A program made the position numbers and the translations under genes. The notes under the pieces were generated by a model. That model was not told the origin of the DNA. It made no database searches and was given only the letters and a program-made list of their open reading frames with translations. A stretch of 64,000 bases of DNA from Chamaecyparis obtusa (taxonomy: Eukaryota; Streptophyta; Pinopsida; Cupressales; Cupressaceae): the NCBI GenBank assembly GCA_027943335.1, contig BSBK01000970.1, positions 857,001 to 921,000 on the forward strand. Direction: 5' to 3'. Shown piece by piece: positions 12,380 to 23,244 of this stretch. Each line of letters opens with the position of its first letter. The stretch's first letter is position 1.

Positions 12380-14520
12380 TAATTTGCAGTCCTCTTTAGT
12401 CTAATGAAGGTGACTGCAATGCACCATCATGCTATGTTTTCTCCTGAGTGCCCTCATCCTCATGTAAATTTTCAAAAGATCTCATCAAAAGACTTAAAAA
12501 ATTCACTTAAAAAATAATTAATATTAATTTGAACATTTAAAATTTTACCATGCATCCATGCTCAGTAATGCCTCCGGTGGGACATGGAGGTCCTCTCTCA
12601 GCTACAACAAAAGTGGATGCACTCAACTCCTATAAAAAAACATAATAAAATTTAAATAATTCAAGTATAAAAGATCTAGATACACAATGTTAATAGTAAT
12701 TTGAACATCTAAAATTTTACCATGCATCCATGCTTAGTATTTCCCTCAGTGGAACATGGAGGTCCTCTCTTAGCTACATCAAAAGTGGATGCGGTCAAGT
12801 CCTGTAAAAACAAACAGTACAAAATTTTAATAATTCAGGTATAAAAGATCTATATACATAATCGACATTGAAAATTTACTTTTAATCATGACCTCAAAGG
12901 ACAATGTCGATGGCTGCATTTGGATTAATCATGTAGCCACAACAAGACTCATGGTGGTGTCGACCTAAACAACATATATAAAGAATGAATCAAACTTATA
13001 GTATATACATAAATTATAAATTATATATAACTTGACTATAAATTTATGGAACAAAAGCATGTACATTACTTGTGTGTGACACGTAGCTAATGTCATTGAT
13101 GAGTGAGGATGTACATGTGATTACAGAACATGAGACAATTTAAAAGCCTACAATTGCAAAAAAAAAGTACAAATCAAAGTTGTACATAAATTAGTAAGAT
13201 ATAAACACTTAAAATTAATGAATGAAAAAAATACTACAAGTATATGGAGCTGACTCTTAGTGACTAGTGAGGCAAAGAATGAAGAACTACCAATCTCAGT
13301 GTTACATGAGAGACCCTACAAAATCACAAAAAATATGTCAAACACATTATCAATTAAAGTTTTTTAATTATTTAAAGTTTAAATGTATCAAGATCAAAGT
13401 GCATACCATTAATGGGGCACCAAGCTCTCATGGTGTGGATGTCATATGATGATGACTAATGAATGATAGAGTGTCAACCCTCCTCTATTCACTAGAATAT
13501 CTACATGTTATGGTTCATAATTGTATAAATATGAAATTTAATATTGCACTATAAATTATAATTAAATTTACCTCTACGGGATGATCATCACCCACATTGA
13601 GAAAATCAACATATGATGTGATATCATCTCCAACATCACCATGTATGCAACCATCATCATCATCATATCCACCATGGGAAGCATGGAAAGAATTAGGATG
13701 AGTCTGGGGACCCCTACATATATCCCCACAACTCATACAAACTTGTGCTATGCTATGGGAAACCCTCACCCAGGTCAAGTGCTATAAAAAATTGCCTGTA
13801 AGGACACTCAATGAACCAAGATCTGACTACATTTATCAATGATGTATAGGTGCAAGAACTACTGGAGTAGGAAGAGGAACAAGGGGCTCATTACCCACAT
13901 GATTTCTAGTTCTATCACTCAATTTGGCCCTTGGCCTATCCTATGGCATGCCCCAACCAACCCCCTAAAATGCTCTCATATCAAAGTAATTGAAATCCTA
14001 CCCAATTCAAATTCAGCCCATAATTTGTTCAAAAAATAAAGGGGGACCTCATGATTAGTGTGTGATGGATGGTCAAATACCATCCACCACAGCTCCTAAA
14101 AATTGTCCACTATACCAGGGTGCCGACACCATCTAGTAGAAATATGCGGCTTCTTGCCAAGTATCTCCTCACCTATTTTAGGGTTCAAAACATAACTTGT
14201 CATATCACTTTTTTAATTTTTAAATTATTGACCTCTTTGTAAGAGAGGCCATCAACATAATATGCATGCATGGTCTCCCTCCATGATTGAAAACTATCAA
14301 GCTTGGAGTCTAATGTATGTACAAAATCTACTATGCCTTGCATGCTATCTGCAAGGTGTAGTAGCTAGGGAGATGGATGAAGATCATGCCTGATAGTATT
14401 TACATCTCTCATTATGGCCTCTACATTTCTCCTAAAATTGTCTCTCAACTCCCTAGGTGGAGGAGGTGGTGGTGGTGGTGCTTGCTGACCTAAAAGCTCA
14501 TCAATGCTAAAATCATCCAT
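12380..14520 (-). pseudogene. Reverse-strand multi-exon gene of the DNA transposon
   Basis: The proposed start is the minus-strand ATG at 14520 (MDDFSIDELLGQQAPPPPP, a Pro run), continuing to about 14215 through one TAG. A second coding block spans about 13800-14190 (HISTRWCRHPGIVDNF, ELWWMVFDHPSHTNHE). Then come exons 13572-13790, 13407-13484, 13238-13315, 13070-13147, 12893-12964, 12721-12801, 12549-12629 and a last exon from 12458. Most are bounded by AG before and GT after. Exon lengths 78, 78, 78, 72, 81 and 81 are all multiples of three. In-frame stops remain in several exons. I do not recognise the protein; it may be the element's second protein, DNA-binding or regulatory, which is inference only. 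Confidence 0.55.
12549..12801 (-). repeat. Tandemly duplicated 81-nt exon (172-bp period)
   Basis: Exons 12549-12629 and 12721-12801 each encode 27 residues on the minus strand: (E/D)L(S/T)ASTF(V/D)VA(E/K)RGPPC, then a variable stretch and a closing (E/K)HGCM. Each is flanked by an acceptor AG and a donor GTAAAATTTT, and the introns between them are also similar. This is an exon-plus-intron tandem duplication that kept the reading frame. Confidence 0.75.
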
Positions 14521-14635
14521 TTTTATAATTTGTGTACATATAAAAACATGAAAATATATAATTAACATATAATTTACATTTTTCCTTACAAAGAAAGACT
14601 TAAATAATTAATTACTTGACATAATTTAAAAATAC

Positions 14636-14681
14636 AAGAGAGAGAGAGAGGATAGAGAAAGAGGAGAGAGAGAGGAGAGAG
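14636..14681. repeat. GA-rich microsatellite (interrupted)
   Basis: GAGA runs broken by GGATAGA and GGAG. It accounts for the Leu-Ser-rich minus-strand frame of the area, which is not a gene. Confidence 0.9.
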
Positions 14682-14743
14682 ACTTAAATAATTAGTTACT
14701 TGACATAATTTAAAAATTAACAAATACTTTAAATATTTTACTT

Positions 14744-14746
<3 letters not shown>

Positions 14747-14813
<67 letters not shown>
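14747..14813. repeat. (GA)n microsatellite, ~67 bp
   Basis: An almost pure AG dinucleotide run of about 33 repeats inside the transposon's non-coding 3' half. Confidence 0.95.
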
Positions 14814-14818
<5 letters not shown>

Positions 14819-14952
14819 ATACAAGAAAATCAAAACCACTGCAAATGTTTTTCTTTAAGAATGTACACCTAAGGTTGAAAAAAGATTCCAAGTTTTTTGA
14901 TGTTTTTAAATCTCTATGTTTTGAAATGTTTTGATTTGGAACATGTTTTACC

Positions 14953-14987
<35 letters not shown>
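14814..14987. repeat. Duplicated segment ending in (GA)n, copy 1
   Basis: It starts ATGATAATACAAGA and runs through AAGGTTGAAAAA, GATTCCAAGTTTTTTGATG and TTTGGAACATGTTTTA to a GA tract (14957-14987). It recurs at 15846-16014, about 1030 bp away in the same orientation, including the GA tract. Confidence 0.85.
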
Positions 14988-14989
<2 letters not shown>

Positions 14990-15845
14990 GCTATAATACA
15001 ACCTACATTTTTAGATTTTTTATTTAGGAATGAAATTATATGCACCTTAGAGAGGGACCAATGAGACTTAAAGATATTTATGAAAAATGAAATCTATGTT
15101 TTTGGTATTTTGACTTTTTCAAGGATTTTGAAAATACAAACTAATAATGCAACCTATTTTAAAGATTTTTAGAATTTTTGAAATGCAACTTAGGTATGAC
15201 AATACAATAGATGTAAACTGAGGTACTATAAAGTGAAAACTATGTTTTTAAGTTTTTGGACTTTGAAAACCTTAGGAATGAAAATCTAAAGGCATAACCA
15301 TAGGGAATTAAAGTGTAATCAAAACCTTAAAGGATAAAAAGACAAATTAAATTACAAAGGACCAAGCCAAAACAAGATAAGGTATTGAATTAATGATAAT
15401 GATGCCAAAATGAAATTTTTTTTGACAAGGTCAATATTCCCTATTCATCTACACAAGGTATAACCCTAAAACTTGGTTTGTTTAATTTTGTAAAGTAAAC
15501 TTTAGATTCTAAGTGCAAAATGAGGATGCTAATACAAGATTGATAATACAAGTATAAGACTAAAGATATGATTGAATTAGGATCTAGGGATAATGGGGAG
15601 TAATGAGTTAACATGCAATAATAAGGTAAGGGATTACATAGGATGTAATTCAAATGCAATTAGGACTTAGGATCTAAGGCAATGATAAGAACAATACAAA
15701 GAAATGAGGAATAATGCAAGGAAAATGAAGACTAAAGAAAAGAAGATTAGGACTACTATAAAGAAAATGAGGACTAATGATAAGGACAATGCAAGAGAAA
15801 TAAGGATTATGAAATGAAAATGCAAGGAAATGAGGGAATTATAGT
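14988..15845. other. Non-coding AT-rich DNA between the two GA-linked duplicates
   Basis: No sustained frame. From about 15660 to 15840 the plus strand is a purine-rich run with the loosely repeated words AAGGAAAATGA and ATGAGGAC(T)AATG, a degenerate simple repeat. Confidence 0.5.
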
Positions 15846-16014
15846 GATGATAATACAAGATAGTCAAGACTAATGAAAAAAAATTTCTTCAAGAATACAC
15901 CCAAGGTTGAAAAAGATTCCAAGTTTTTTGATGTTTTTAAATCTCTATGTTTTGAAAGGTTTTGATTTGGAACATGTTTTAACAATTTAGAGAGAGAGAG
16001 AGAGAGAGAGAGAG
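15846..16014. repeat. Duplicated segment ending in (GA)n, copy 2
   Basis: Second copy of 14814-14987, with the same closing GA tract (15989-16014). Parallel flanks show that the duplication included the microsatellite. Confidence 0.85.
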
Positions 16015-16429
16015 TTTATTGTTTTAGTTGTGTCTAGGTTTATGTTTTTGTTTTACTACCTAGTGTTAAATTAAAAAATTTAATAGTTTTCTAGTTTGGT
16101 ACGATAATTTACAAAGTAAATTAAAACTAAAAATAACTAAATGACACATAAAATATAATTAAATATATATGATAAATTAGAAAACAACATTGAGCTACAT
16201 TTTTTAATTAAAAATAACATGAAACTACATTTTTTTATAAAAAAAATAATAAAAAATAAAGAAAAATAATAATAAAAAATGGTACATACCTGGAATTAGG
16301 AGAAAACTGGCTGAGGGGGTCGGCAGTAGCAGTTGAAATGGGTACTCGTAGTCTGCAAAATGTGATCCCATTTTCCAGGTTGTGAAAATGACTTGGAAAA
16401 TGGTTTAAATAAAAAAAAATACACTTACA

Positions 16430-16620
16430 ATATGGGCACCCAATTTTTAAAAAATGGGCACGCATTTTGTAAAAATTGGGCACCTATTTTTCTATGGGTG
16501 CTCGATACAAAATGGGCACCCGATTATTAAATAGATGCCCATTTTTAAAATATGGATTGGGCTCTCGAACCTAAACAGGAACTTGAATTTTTTAAAATGG
16601 GTGCTCGTTTCTTGTGCCAA
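16430..16620. repeat. Right subterminal GGGCACCC / GGGTGC repeats
   Basis: ATGGGCACCC (twice), ATGGGCACGC, TTGGGCACCT, ATGGGTGCTCG (twice) and AGATGCCCAT occur within 190 bp, in both orientations, 30-220 bp from the right TIR. They match the cluster at 7660-7800 near the left end. Confidence 0.75.
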
Positions 16621-16647
16621 ATTTTTTTGGTCATGAACTTTTGTGGA

Positions 16648-16677
16648 ATTGGCACTCAACTTTTTGCATCAACCCTA
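16648..16677 (-). repeat. Right terminal inverted repeat
   Basis: Read on the minus strand it begins TAGGGTTGATGCAAAAAG and continues TTGAGTGCCAAT. It pairs with 6790-6819. Confidence 0.8.
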
Positions 16678-16685
16678 AAATGATA

Positions 16686-16887
16686 CTATATCGTCTGTTC
16701 ATCTCTTTTATAGAGCATACAATGATTAGCAATTTGAAATCCTCTTTTAATAAGGTTGTCTTGGATGATAATTTTTCCATTCAATGAGGCCCACCAGAAG
16801 AAATTAATCTTGGGAAGTAATTATGAATTCCAAAATTTTTTCCAACTATGTGTGTCAACATTGTTCCTTACTAGAAGATTGTAAGAA
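16686..16887 (-). pseudogene. LINE zf-RVT fragment between two insertions
   Basis: Minus-strand frames include GKNFGIHNYFPRLISS and KEDFKLLIIVCSIKE, with the Trp/Gly-rich pattern of the zinc-binding domain that follows a LINE reverse transcriptase (fragmented over two frames). It ends at the TSD (16888-16892) of the Copia element on the right and at the TSD of the DNA transposon on the left, so it links the LINE pieces at 24751-26048 and 5880-6789. Confidence 0.65.
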
Positions 16888-16892
16888 GACTT

Positions 16893-18393
16893 TGTTAATA
16901 TGATTTAGAACAACAAAGAGGGGGGGTGAATCAGTTGTTCTCAGGTCCAGATGTATAAAACAAACTTCAAGAACTTTTCCTTAAATCAGATCTAACAACC
17001 AAAACCAACTCGGTCATCACTGATTCAATAATAGAGACATATAACATTGTAGTCCACTACCTAGCTGTATCTAACTTGTAAAACACAAAAATTTCTAAAC
17101 CAAAACATTCACACAAGCATTGACACTAGGATTTATAGTGGAAACCCAATCTGAGAAAAACCACTTTGTAACATGCTACTATTATTTTCACTCTTCTGAA
17201 GTGAGCTCGGTTAAAATCCAACCCTGTCAAAGGTTACAATACACATTGTTAGGTGTGACCTAGTTAAAGGATTTCAATCACTCTATTAGAAGTGAGCCTT
17301 GTTATAGGACTTACATACATTCCATTAGAAGGCAACCTTGTTCAAAGGATTTAAACATATGACTGTTAGGTCAACCTCTGTTAAAAGGATTTTGACTGTT
17401 ACAATGGTTAGAAAGTAGCAACAGTATTGATCTAAAAAACATACAACTTACTTTGCAAATATCAGATCCAATTCCGTACATAAATGCTAGTTTATTGACT
17501 TTGAAACTTTGCCATCTCCATCTTTGATCTGCTCAAAAATTTTCTTCAAGAAATCACCACACTTCTCCTTCAGCCTTTTCATGCTTATACAGTTAATAAC
17601 ATCTACTGATCTTCTAGCATCCTTTGTTCACCCATGCACACACATACCTAATGCTTAGGTTCCCTTAATACTTCCTCAATTAGGTTAACTCATCTTTTGT
17701 CACTCAATCTCCTTCGTAGATCTTAGGATTAGGTCAGATTCATTGAATCTACCCACTTTATGTTCTTCAACTCCTTTTCTAGAAACATCTCAAATCTCTT
17801 AAAGATTTACAATAAAATATTTTTCAGTGCATTCAATGCTTTCAAACAATCAATAAATAAAGTCAACACATTTTACATAATCCAAGAATTCAACAATGTT
17901 GGCTCCAAATCTGAATTCTCTTCAAATATAAAAATACTGATGCTCAGTCAATACTGTGATCAACTACTTGGTCTTCATGTAGAAAGCTCGGTCATTACTA
18001 AAAATGTTTCCTCGGCTTATACTGCCTTCCTTGGCAATTAACTGATGTTTGGTCGACACTAGAATTTTGCTCGGCATACACTAACTTGGTCGACACTAAC
18101 ATCACTTGGCTTGAACATGATTTCTCCATTTTTGCTCGATCAAGCCTACCAGTTTAGTCTTCAATCTTACTAAGATAAACAATACATTGTCTCATCATTG
18201 TACAACATAGTCAAGTACACTTTGTAGTATCAAGATAACTCAACCTTTCCTTAGGTGCTATTGTTACCAACCTTTCCTATCCCCTTAGCAACACTCAAAT
18301 AGATATAGTACTTTCTTAAGTAGCAACAGTCTTATTAGTTAAGATTTGACATCAATGACAACACAACAATTGCTTCAATTGTAGTTTCCAACA
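16893..18393 (-). repeat. 3' LTR of the Copia element
   Basis: 1501 bp, paired with 23245-24745. The short plus-strand frame at 17760-18041 recurs at the equivalent place of the other LTR and is not a gene. A G-run of seven lies near the 3' terminus of the LTR (plus strand 16920-16927). Confidence 0.93.
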
Positions 18394-18960
18394 ATCTCCC
18401 TCTTTGGCATTGATGGAAACACCATATGATATCACCTGAATAACACATGGATTACCAACCAATCCAAAAACTTATCTATCCATCAAAAAAAAAAAATTGT
18501 AATATCCTTAGCTTCATTCTGATTTAGAATCTATAAGCCTCACTTCTGTGACTATCAGAAATATCCATATCTCCCTCTATCTTGATCCTTCATTTCAGTT
18601 CATCATCTCCTTAATTTTCCTTTCAGTGTCATGTGTTATTATATCATCTCTATATCATCTCAGTTCATCTCCCTCTTTGACAAAAATGCCAAAGTAGCAA
18701 CTAAAACATACATCCATCAGATGTAGATATTATCTATGTAGCTCAATGTTTCTCCCTCTGTCATCTTGCTTATGACTAATTCCTAGTCTTTTCTCTTCTT
18801 CACAGCTCTAGACCAGTCCTAAAGTGTGATAATCTTCTGCACCAATTTGTCAAATATTTTGTTGTAGCATATTTGATGCAGTGCTCCTAGCTGAACTAGG
18901 CAGCCTTAGTTAGGGGAAGGACCCCTAATTGACTCAAATACTCATGTGCTTCTTTAGTTA
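18394..18960 (-). promoter_or_regulatory. Polypurine tract and upstream repeats of it
   Basis: On the minus strand AAAGAGGGAGAT abuts the 3' LTR (18394-18406) as the plus-strand primer site. Similar GAGGGAGA words lie near 18570, 18668 and 18750, between the end of pol and the LTR. Several polypurine tracts in this position are described for the Sirevirus lineage. Confidence 0.7.
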
Positions 18961-20400
18961 AAGTTTTAGTGAATATGTCTACTAATTGTTCCTTTGTATT
19001 CACATATTCCATTCAAACTTCTTTATCTTGTACCAATTCTCTCAAGTAGTGATACTTGATTTCTATGTGCTTGGTCTTAGTATGCATCACTGGATTCTTA
19101 GAAATGTTAATAGCACTTGTGTTGTCATAGAAAATAACAACAAGTTCAGTGATTTCTTCTTTCATGCCTACCAACAAATGTTTTATCCATACTAAATTTG
19201 AACAGTTTACTACAACAACAACATACTCGGCTTCAGAAATAGATTGGGAAATGCAATTTTGTTTCTTGCTCGTCCAAGAGACTAATCTCTGTCCAAGAAA
19301 GAAAGCTCCACCACTAGTACTCTTTCTGTCATCTACATTTCCTACCCAATTAGCATTTGTATATACTCTTAGTTCAAATCTTTCATCCTTCTTGTAATAT
19401 AGCCCATAGTCAGTAGTCCCTTTCAAGTATCTCATAATTCTTTTCACAGCCATCATGTGTGTTTCCTTAGGATTGACAAAGAATCTTGCCACAATCCCAA
19501 TAGCTAGTGCAATATCTAGTCTACTATGTACAACATACTAAAATTTTCTAATCATGGATCTGTACAAAGTCTAGTTCACTTCTGCAACATCATCATTCTT
19601 AGATAAATTTTGTCCAGTAGTCATAGGAGTATTCACTAGTCTAGATTCTTCCATCCCAAAAGTTTTCAGTATTTCATTAACATACTTAGACTATGTAATG
19701 AAAATTCCTTTCTTCATCTAATATACTTGTAAACCAACAAAGAATTTGATCTCACCAAACATGCTCATTTCAAATTCAATTTTCATTTCATTTGAAAATG
19801 TTTTACACAAAGCATCTTGTCCACCAAAAATAATATCATCCACAAATTTTTTTGCCAACAAGATACCTTTACCTTCTTCATCTTTCATGTACAGATTGCT
19901 TATGCCATTTGTTCTTGAAAATCCAATCTGTATCAAGTAGTTATGCAATCTCTCATACCATGCTTTAGGAGCTTGTTTTAATCCATATAGTGCTTTGTTT
20001 AGTTTGCATACCATGTGTCTTCTATTTGGATCAATAAAACCTTCTGGCTGTTCTATGTAAACTTCTTCTTCTAGTATACCATTTAAGAATGCAGACTTGA
20101 CATCCATTTGATAAACCTTGAAATCTTTATAAGTAGCATATGCAAGAAGAGATCTTACTCCTTCCAATCTAGCTATAGGGGAAAATGTCTCCCCATAATC
20201 TATTCCTTCTTCTTGTGCGTAGCCTTTGCATACCAGCCTAGCTTTGTTCCTAGTTATTTCACCTTTTTCATTCAACTTATTCCAGAATACCCACTTTGTT
20301 CCTATAACATTTTTGTTTTCAGGTCTCCGCACCACAGTCCAAGTATCATTCTTCTCTATCTGGTCTATTTCTTCATTCATTGCTTGTATCTAGTCTTCAT
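18960..20400 (-). pseudogene. Copia pol: reverse transcriptase and RNase H
   Basis: Minus strand, one frame. The RT (19718-20380) shows [76 protein letters not shown] and the active site FVDDIIFGG, with Phe in place of the usual Tyr. The RNase H part (about 19013-19492) shows YTNANWVGNVDDRKSTSGG, SEAEYV, DNTSAINISKNPVMHTKTKH and IEIKYHYLREL. Stops between 19500 and 19720 and near 19010 break it. Role: copying the element RNA into cDNA in virus-like particles. It shares frame with the piece at 20786-21076. Confidence 0.93.
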
Positions 20401-21140
20401 TTTATAATGCCTCTCTAGTTGACTTAGGTTCAAATTCACACAGTAAACATGTTGGATCCTTTGTCTTACTTCTGGTCAGAATTCCAGTATGTTTGTCTCC
20501 AATTATCTGTTCAAGCTTGTGATGTCTTCTTACATATTTTTCCAAAATAGGTTCAGCTCTTCTCTCCTCTATTTCATCAGATTCCTCAACAAGATTTTTA
20601 GATTCAGTTTCTGAATGCTCGACAACCTCTTCCTAATACTCGGCAGCATTATTTTGTCGCTCAACATGTTCTTGTTATATTTCGGCACCATTTTCTTGAT
20701 GCTCGACAACCTCTTCCTATCACTTGGCATTGCTTACCCGAGACTTGGCATTAGGTGCAATTCTATTACTTGCCTCTTCTTCTTCTTAAATATACACAAA
20801 AGATCTATAATCTTCTGGTCTTCTTTTGCTATCAACTTCATTTCTTTCTACATTTTCATCAACTTTGACATTCACACTTTTCACAATTTTGTTATTGTTA
20901 GAGTTCAAACACTTATAAGCTTTACTTTTTTTGGAATACCCTAGGAATATGCCTTCATCACTTTTAGCATCAAACTTTCCATTCCTATTGTCTTTTAATA
21001 TGTAGCACTTGCTTCCAAAGATTTTAAAGTATTTAACACTCAGTGCATGCCCATACCATAATTCATAGGGTATCAAATTTGTACCTTTCTTGATCTGTAC
21101 CCGGTTAAGAGTGTAGACAATTGTACTTAAAGATCTTTCT
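20401..21140 (-). pseudogene. Copia pol: integrase C-terminus and linker to RT
   Basis: The open stretch 20786-21076 shows PYELWYGHALSVKYFKIFGS and DEGIFLGYSKKSKAYKCL, the conserved end of Copia integrase. A Glu/Asn-rich linker with several stops follows towards the RT. A single frameshift near 21125-21140 separates it from the integrase core at 21406-22425. Confidence 0.85.
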
Positions 21141-22425
21141 AGTATTTTTATGCCACATTATTTTCAATCAACAATGTCCTTGCACAAGCCAAGATAGATC
21201 TATTTCTTCTCTCTGCTATACCATTCTGTGGAGGTATTCTAGTTGCAGACATCTATCTTTTGATTCCTCTTTCATTGAAAAATAGATTGAATTCATTTGA
21301 TGTAAATTCTCCACCTCGGTTAGATCTAAGACATTTTAGGTTCCTACCTATCTCCTTCTCAACCTTAGCCAAATACCACTTAAAGAAGTGAAAAGCGTCA
21401 GATTTTTATTTTAGAAACATTACATGCATCATCCTGGTATGATCATCAACAAACAAGATAAAATACCTAGCACCATAGTAACTTTGTACACCCATAGGTC
21501 CACAAAGGTCAGTATGAACCAAATCTAAAATGTTATCAGATGTAAAGGATTTTCTCTTAAAACTTGACTTTGTCATTTTTCCTAACTGGCATTCCTTGCA
21601 CATCACATTCTCAGGTTTCTTTAATCTAGGTAGACCTCCTACTTTCTTCTTCTTACTTATTTCTACTAGATTGTCAAAGTTAACATGACATAGCCTCTTA
21701 TGCCATAACCAAATGTCATCAAGTTGTGAAACCATACATGCTTCTTTAGATAGGTCAAGATACAACAAATTACCTCTAGTCTGTTCTCCACTTCTGATCA
21801 GTTCACTAGTAGCATCAAATATTTTAGCTTTCTTGTGATGAAATTCCACTTGGTAACTAGTGTTGTTGAGCTGAGCAACACTTAGCAGATTATAATTTAG
21901 ACCTTCAACCCAATATGCATTTTCACAAGAGATCTTATCAGTCAGTTTAATCAAACCTTTTCCTCTAACAGGACATGGTGCAGCATTACCAAATTTTACA
22001 CTTTTACCTCTATAATGATGTAAGGTCTCAAACTTACTCTTGTCACCAATCATGTGATGTGAACAATCACTGTCAATAATCCATTTTTCATTCTTGTTCA
22101 CATAGGAGATCAATGTAGTTTTCTCATCCTCATTAGATTCATCTTTCATTGCAACATAGACTACCTCAATTTCAAAATCATCACTATTAGTGTCAGTTTC
22201 TTCTTCAGCAATGTAACAAGATTTCTTACCTTTTCCTTTGTAGTCTTTGTACCTTCGGTAGGTTTTGTCATCTCTTCTATCTTTGTGTTTTCTTTTTCTT
22301 TCTTCATCTTTCTCATTCCTATCATAACATCTAGTAGCTATATGACCAACTTTATTACATGCAAAACATATAATAGGGAGTTTACCTTTATATTTTCCTT
22401 TTCCCCTTCTTAGTCTTCTAGCCAT
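21141..22425 (-). pseudogene. Copia gag C-terminus, protease and integrase core
   Basis: Minus strand: a nucleocapsid zinc knuckle CFACNKVGHIATRC (CX2CX4HX4C), a Lys/Arg-rich spacer, then the protease signature WIIDSDCSHHM (Asp-Ser-Asp where Asp-Ser-Gly is usual, a likely inactivating Gly-to-Asp change). The GAG-preintegrase/HHCC zinc domain follows (LWHKRLCHVNFDNL ... CKECQLGKM), then the integrase core Asp residues in DLVHTDLCGP and LFVDDHTRM. The frame stays open for 339 codons and then meets a stop at 21406. The third core residue lies in RGGEFTS just downstream. Sequence then runs to the frameshift near 21130. Confidence 0.9.
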
Positions 22426-23175
22426 AAGAGCTTCTAGATCTTCAAGTTCTTCATCAAAAGTGTCATTGTCACTTTCACTTTCACTGATGCATCTTTATTT
22501 TTCTTTCCTTGGCTTGTTTAGAACTAATTGTGACTTAAAAGTAGATTGAACATTACCAATACTACCAACAATGAAGTTATCATAGTTAGAGAGTTCAAAA
22601 GTAGTCAACTTGCCAACCAAAATTTCCAAAGTAAGCACATTTGTAGAGTTACATCTTGATTCCTAAATAGCTGAGATCTTAATAGCATATATAGGACACA
22701 AAGTTCTTAGTACTTTACCAATTATAGTTTCATCCTCAATAGTCCCACTAGCTCCTCTAATAGCATTCACAACTTCTTTTATTCTACCACAATATTGTGC
22801 AATGTTCTCACCTTCTTGCATTCTCATTTCATCAAACTTACCTCTGAGACTCTCAGCCTTAGCTTTTCGTACATTTTATGTCACCACCATTGAGATTTGC
22901 AAGAGTGTCCCACATCTCCTTAGCACTTGTGCAATTCTTAATGTCCTCAAATTCTGGATAGCTTAAGGCAGATGCAACTTCTAGCATTGCTTGATTATGT
23001 TCTTGCTTAGCACTCATTTCTTTGCAGTCAAAGGTGTGATAGGTGAGACATAGTCATTCTCAATGTAGTACTTTGTAGAATCACCAATACTGGCTAGATG
23101 CAGCTTCATCAAGCTTTTCCATGTAGGGAAGTTTTCCTTATTTAGCTTCGGTACCTCCTTATACATCTTGATCAT
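22426..23175 (-). pseudogene. Copia gag (capsid part)
   Basis: Minus-strand translation gives VPKLNKENFPTWKSLMKLHL near the start (candidate ATG at 23164-23175), then GKFDEMRMQEGENIAQYCG and IEDETIIGKVLRTL, the UBN2-type gag pattern of plant Copia elements. Stops and one or two frame changes are present (near 23020, 22870, 22660 and 22490). The start is chosen because it is the first ATG after the PBS followed by gag-like sequence. Confidence 0.8.
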
Positions 23176-23228
23176 TTGCTTCAAGTCCCTTTAAACTTGA
23201 TTTCTGTAAACACCAATAATAAGCAACA

Positions 23229-23244
23229 CAGCTCTGATACCAAT
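23229..23244 (-). promoter_or_regulatory. Primer binding site (initiator tRNA-Met)
   Basis: The minus strand reads ATTGGTATCAGAGCTG directly after the 5' LTR, complementary to the 3' end of plant initiator tRNA-Met. Confidence 0.9.

Larger units (their letters stand above)
6790..16677 (+). mobile_element. 9.9-kb DNA transposon with TIRs, unassigned superfamily
   Basis: The ends are imperfect inverted repeats of about 30 bp with the shared core GCAA(A/G)AAGTTGAGT(G/C)CCA. The right end begins TAGGGT when read inward, and the left end AAGGGT. The right flank is AAATGATA (16678-16685) and the left flank AAATGAATA (6781-6789), an 8-bp TSD with one extra A. It interrupts a LINE whose frame continues across the site. 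Inside lie a plus-strand transposase-like gene (7972-11330), a minus-strand multi-exon gene (12380-14520), subterminal GGGCACCC repeats near both ends and GA microsatellites. TAGGG ends with an 8-bp TSD recall hAT, but the transposase does not look like a hAT protein to me. Confidence 0.8.

Noticed and set aside
14586..14954. 122-codon minus-strand frame rich in Leu-Ser
   Set aside because: It is the translation of GA/TC microsatellites and has no other content.
6790..16677. Assigning the DNA transposon to hAT from its TAGGG end and 8-bp TSD
   Set aside because: The encoded protein lacks the hAT patterns I know; termini alone are not enough.
17760..18041. 93-codon plus-strand frame, also at 24112-24393
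   Set aside because: It repeats only because it lies in the two LTRs, and no homologous protein or start context is visible.
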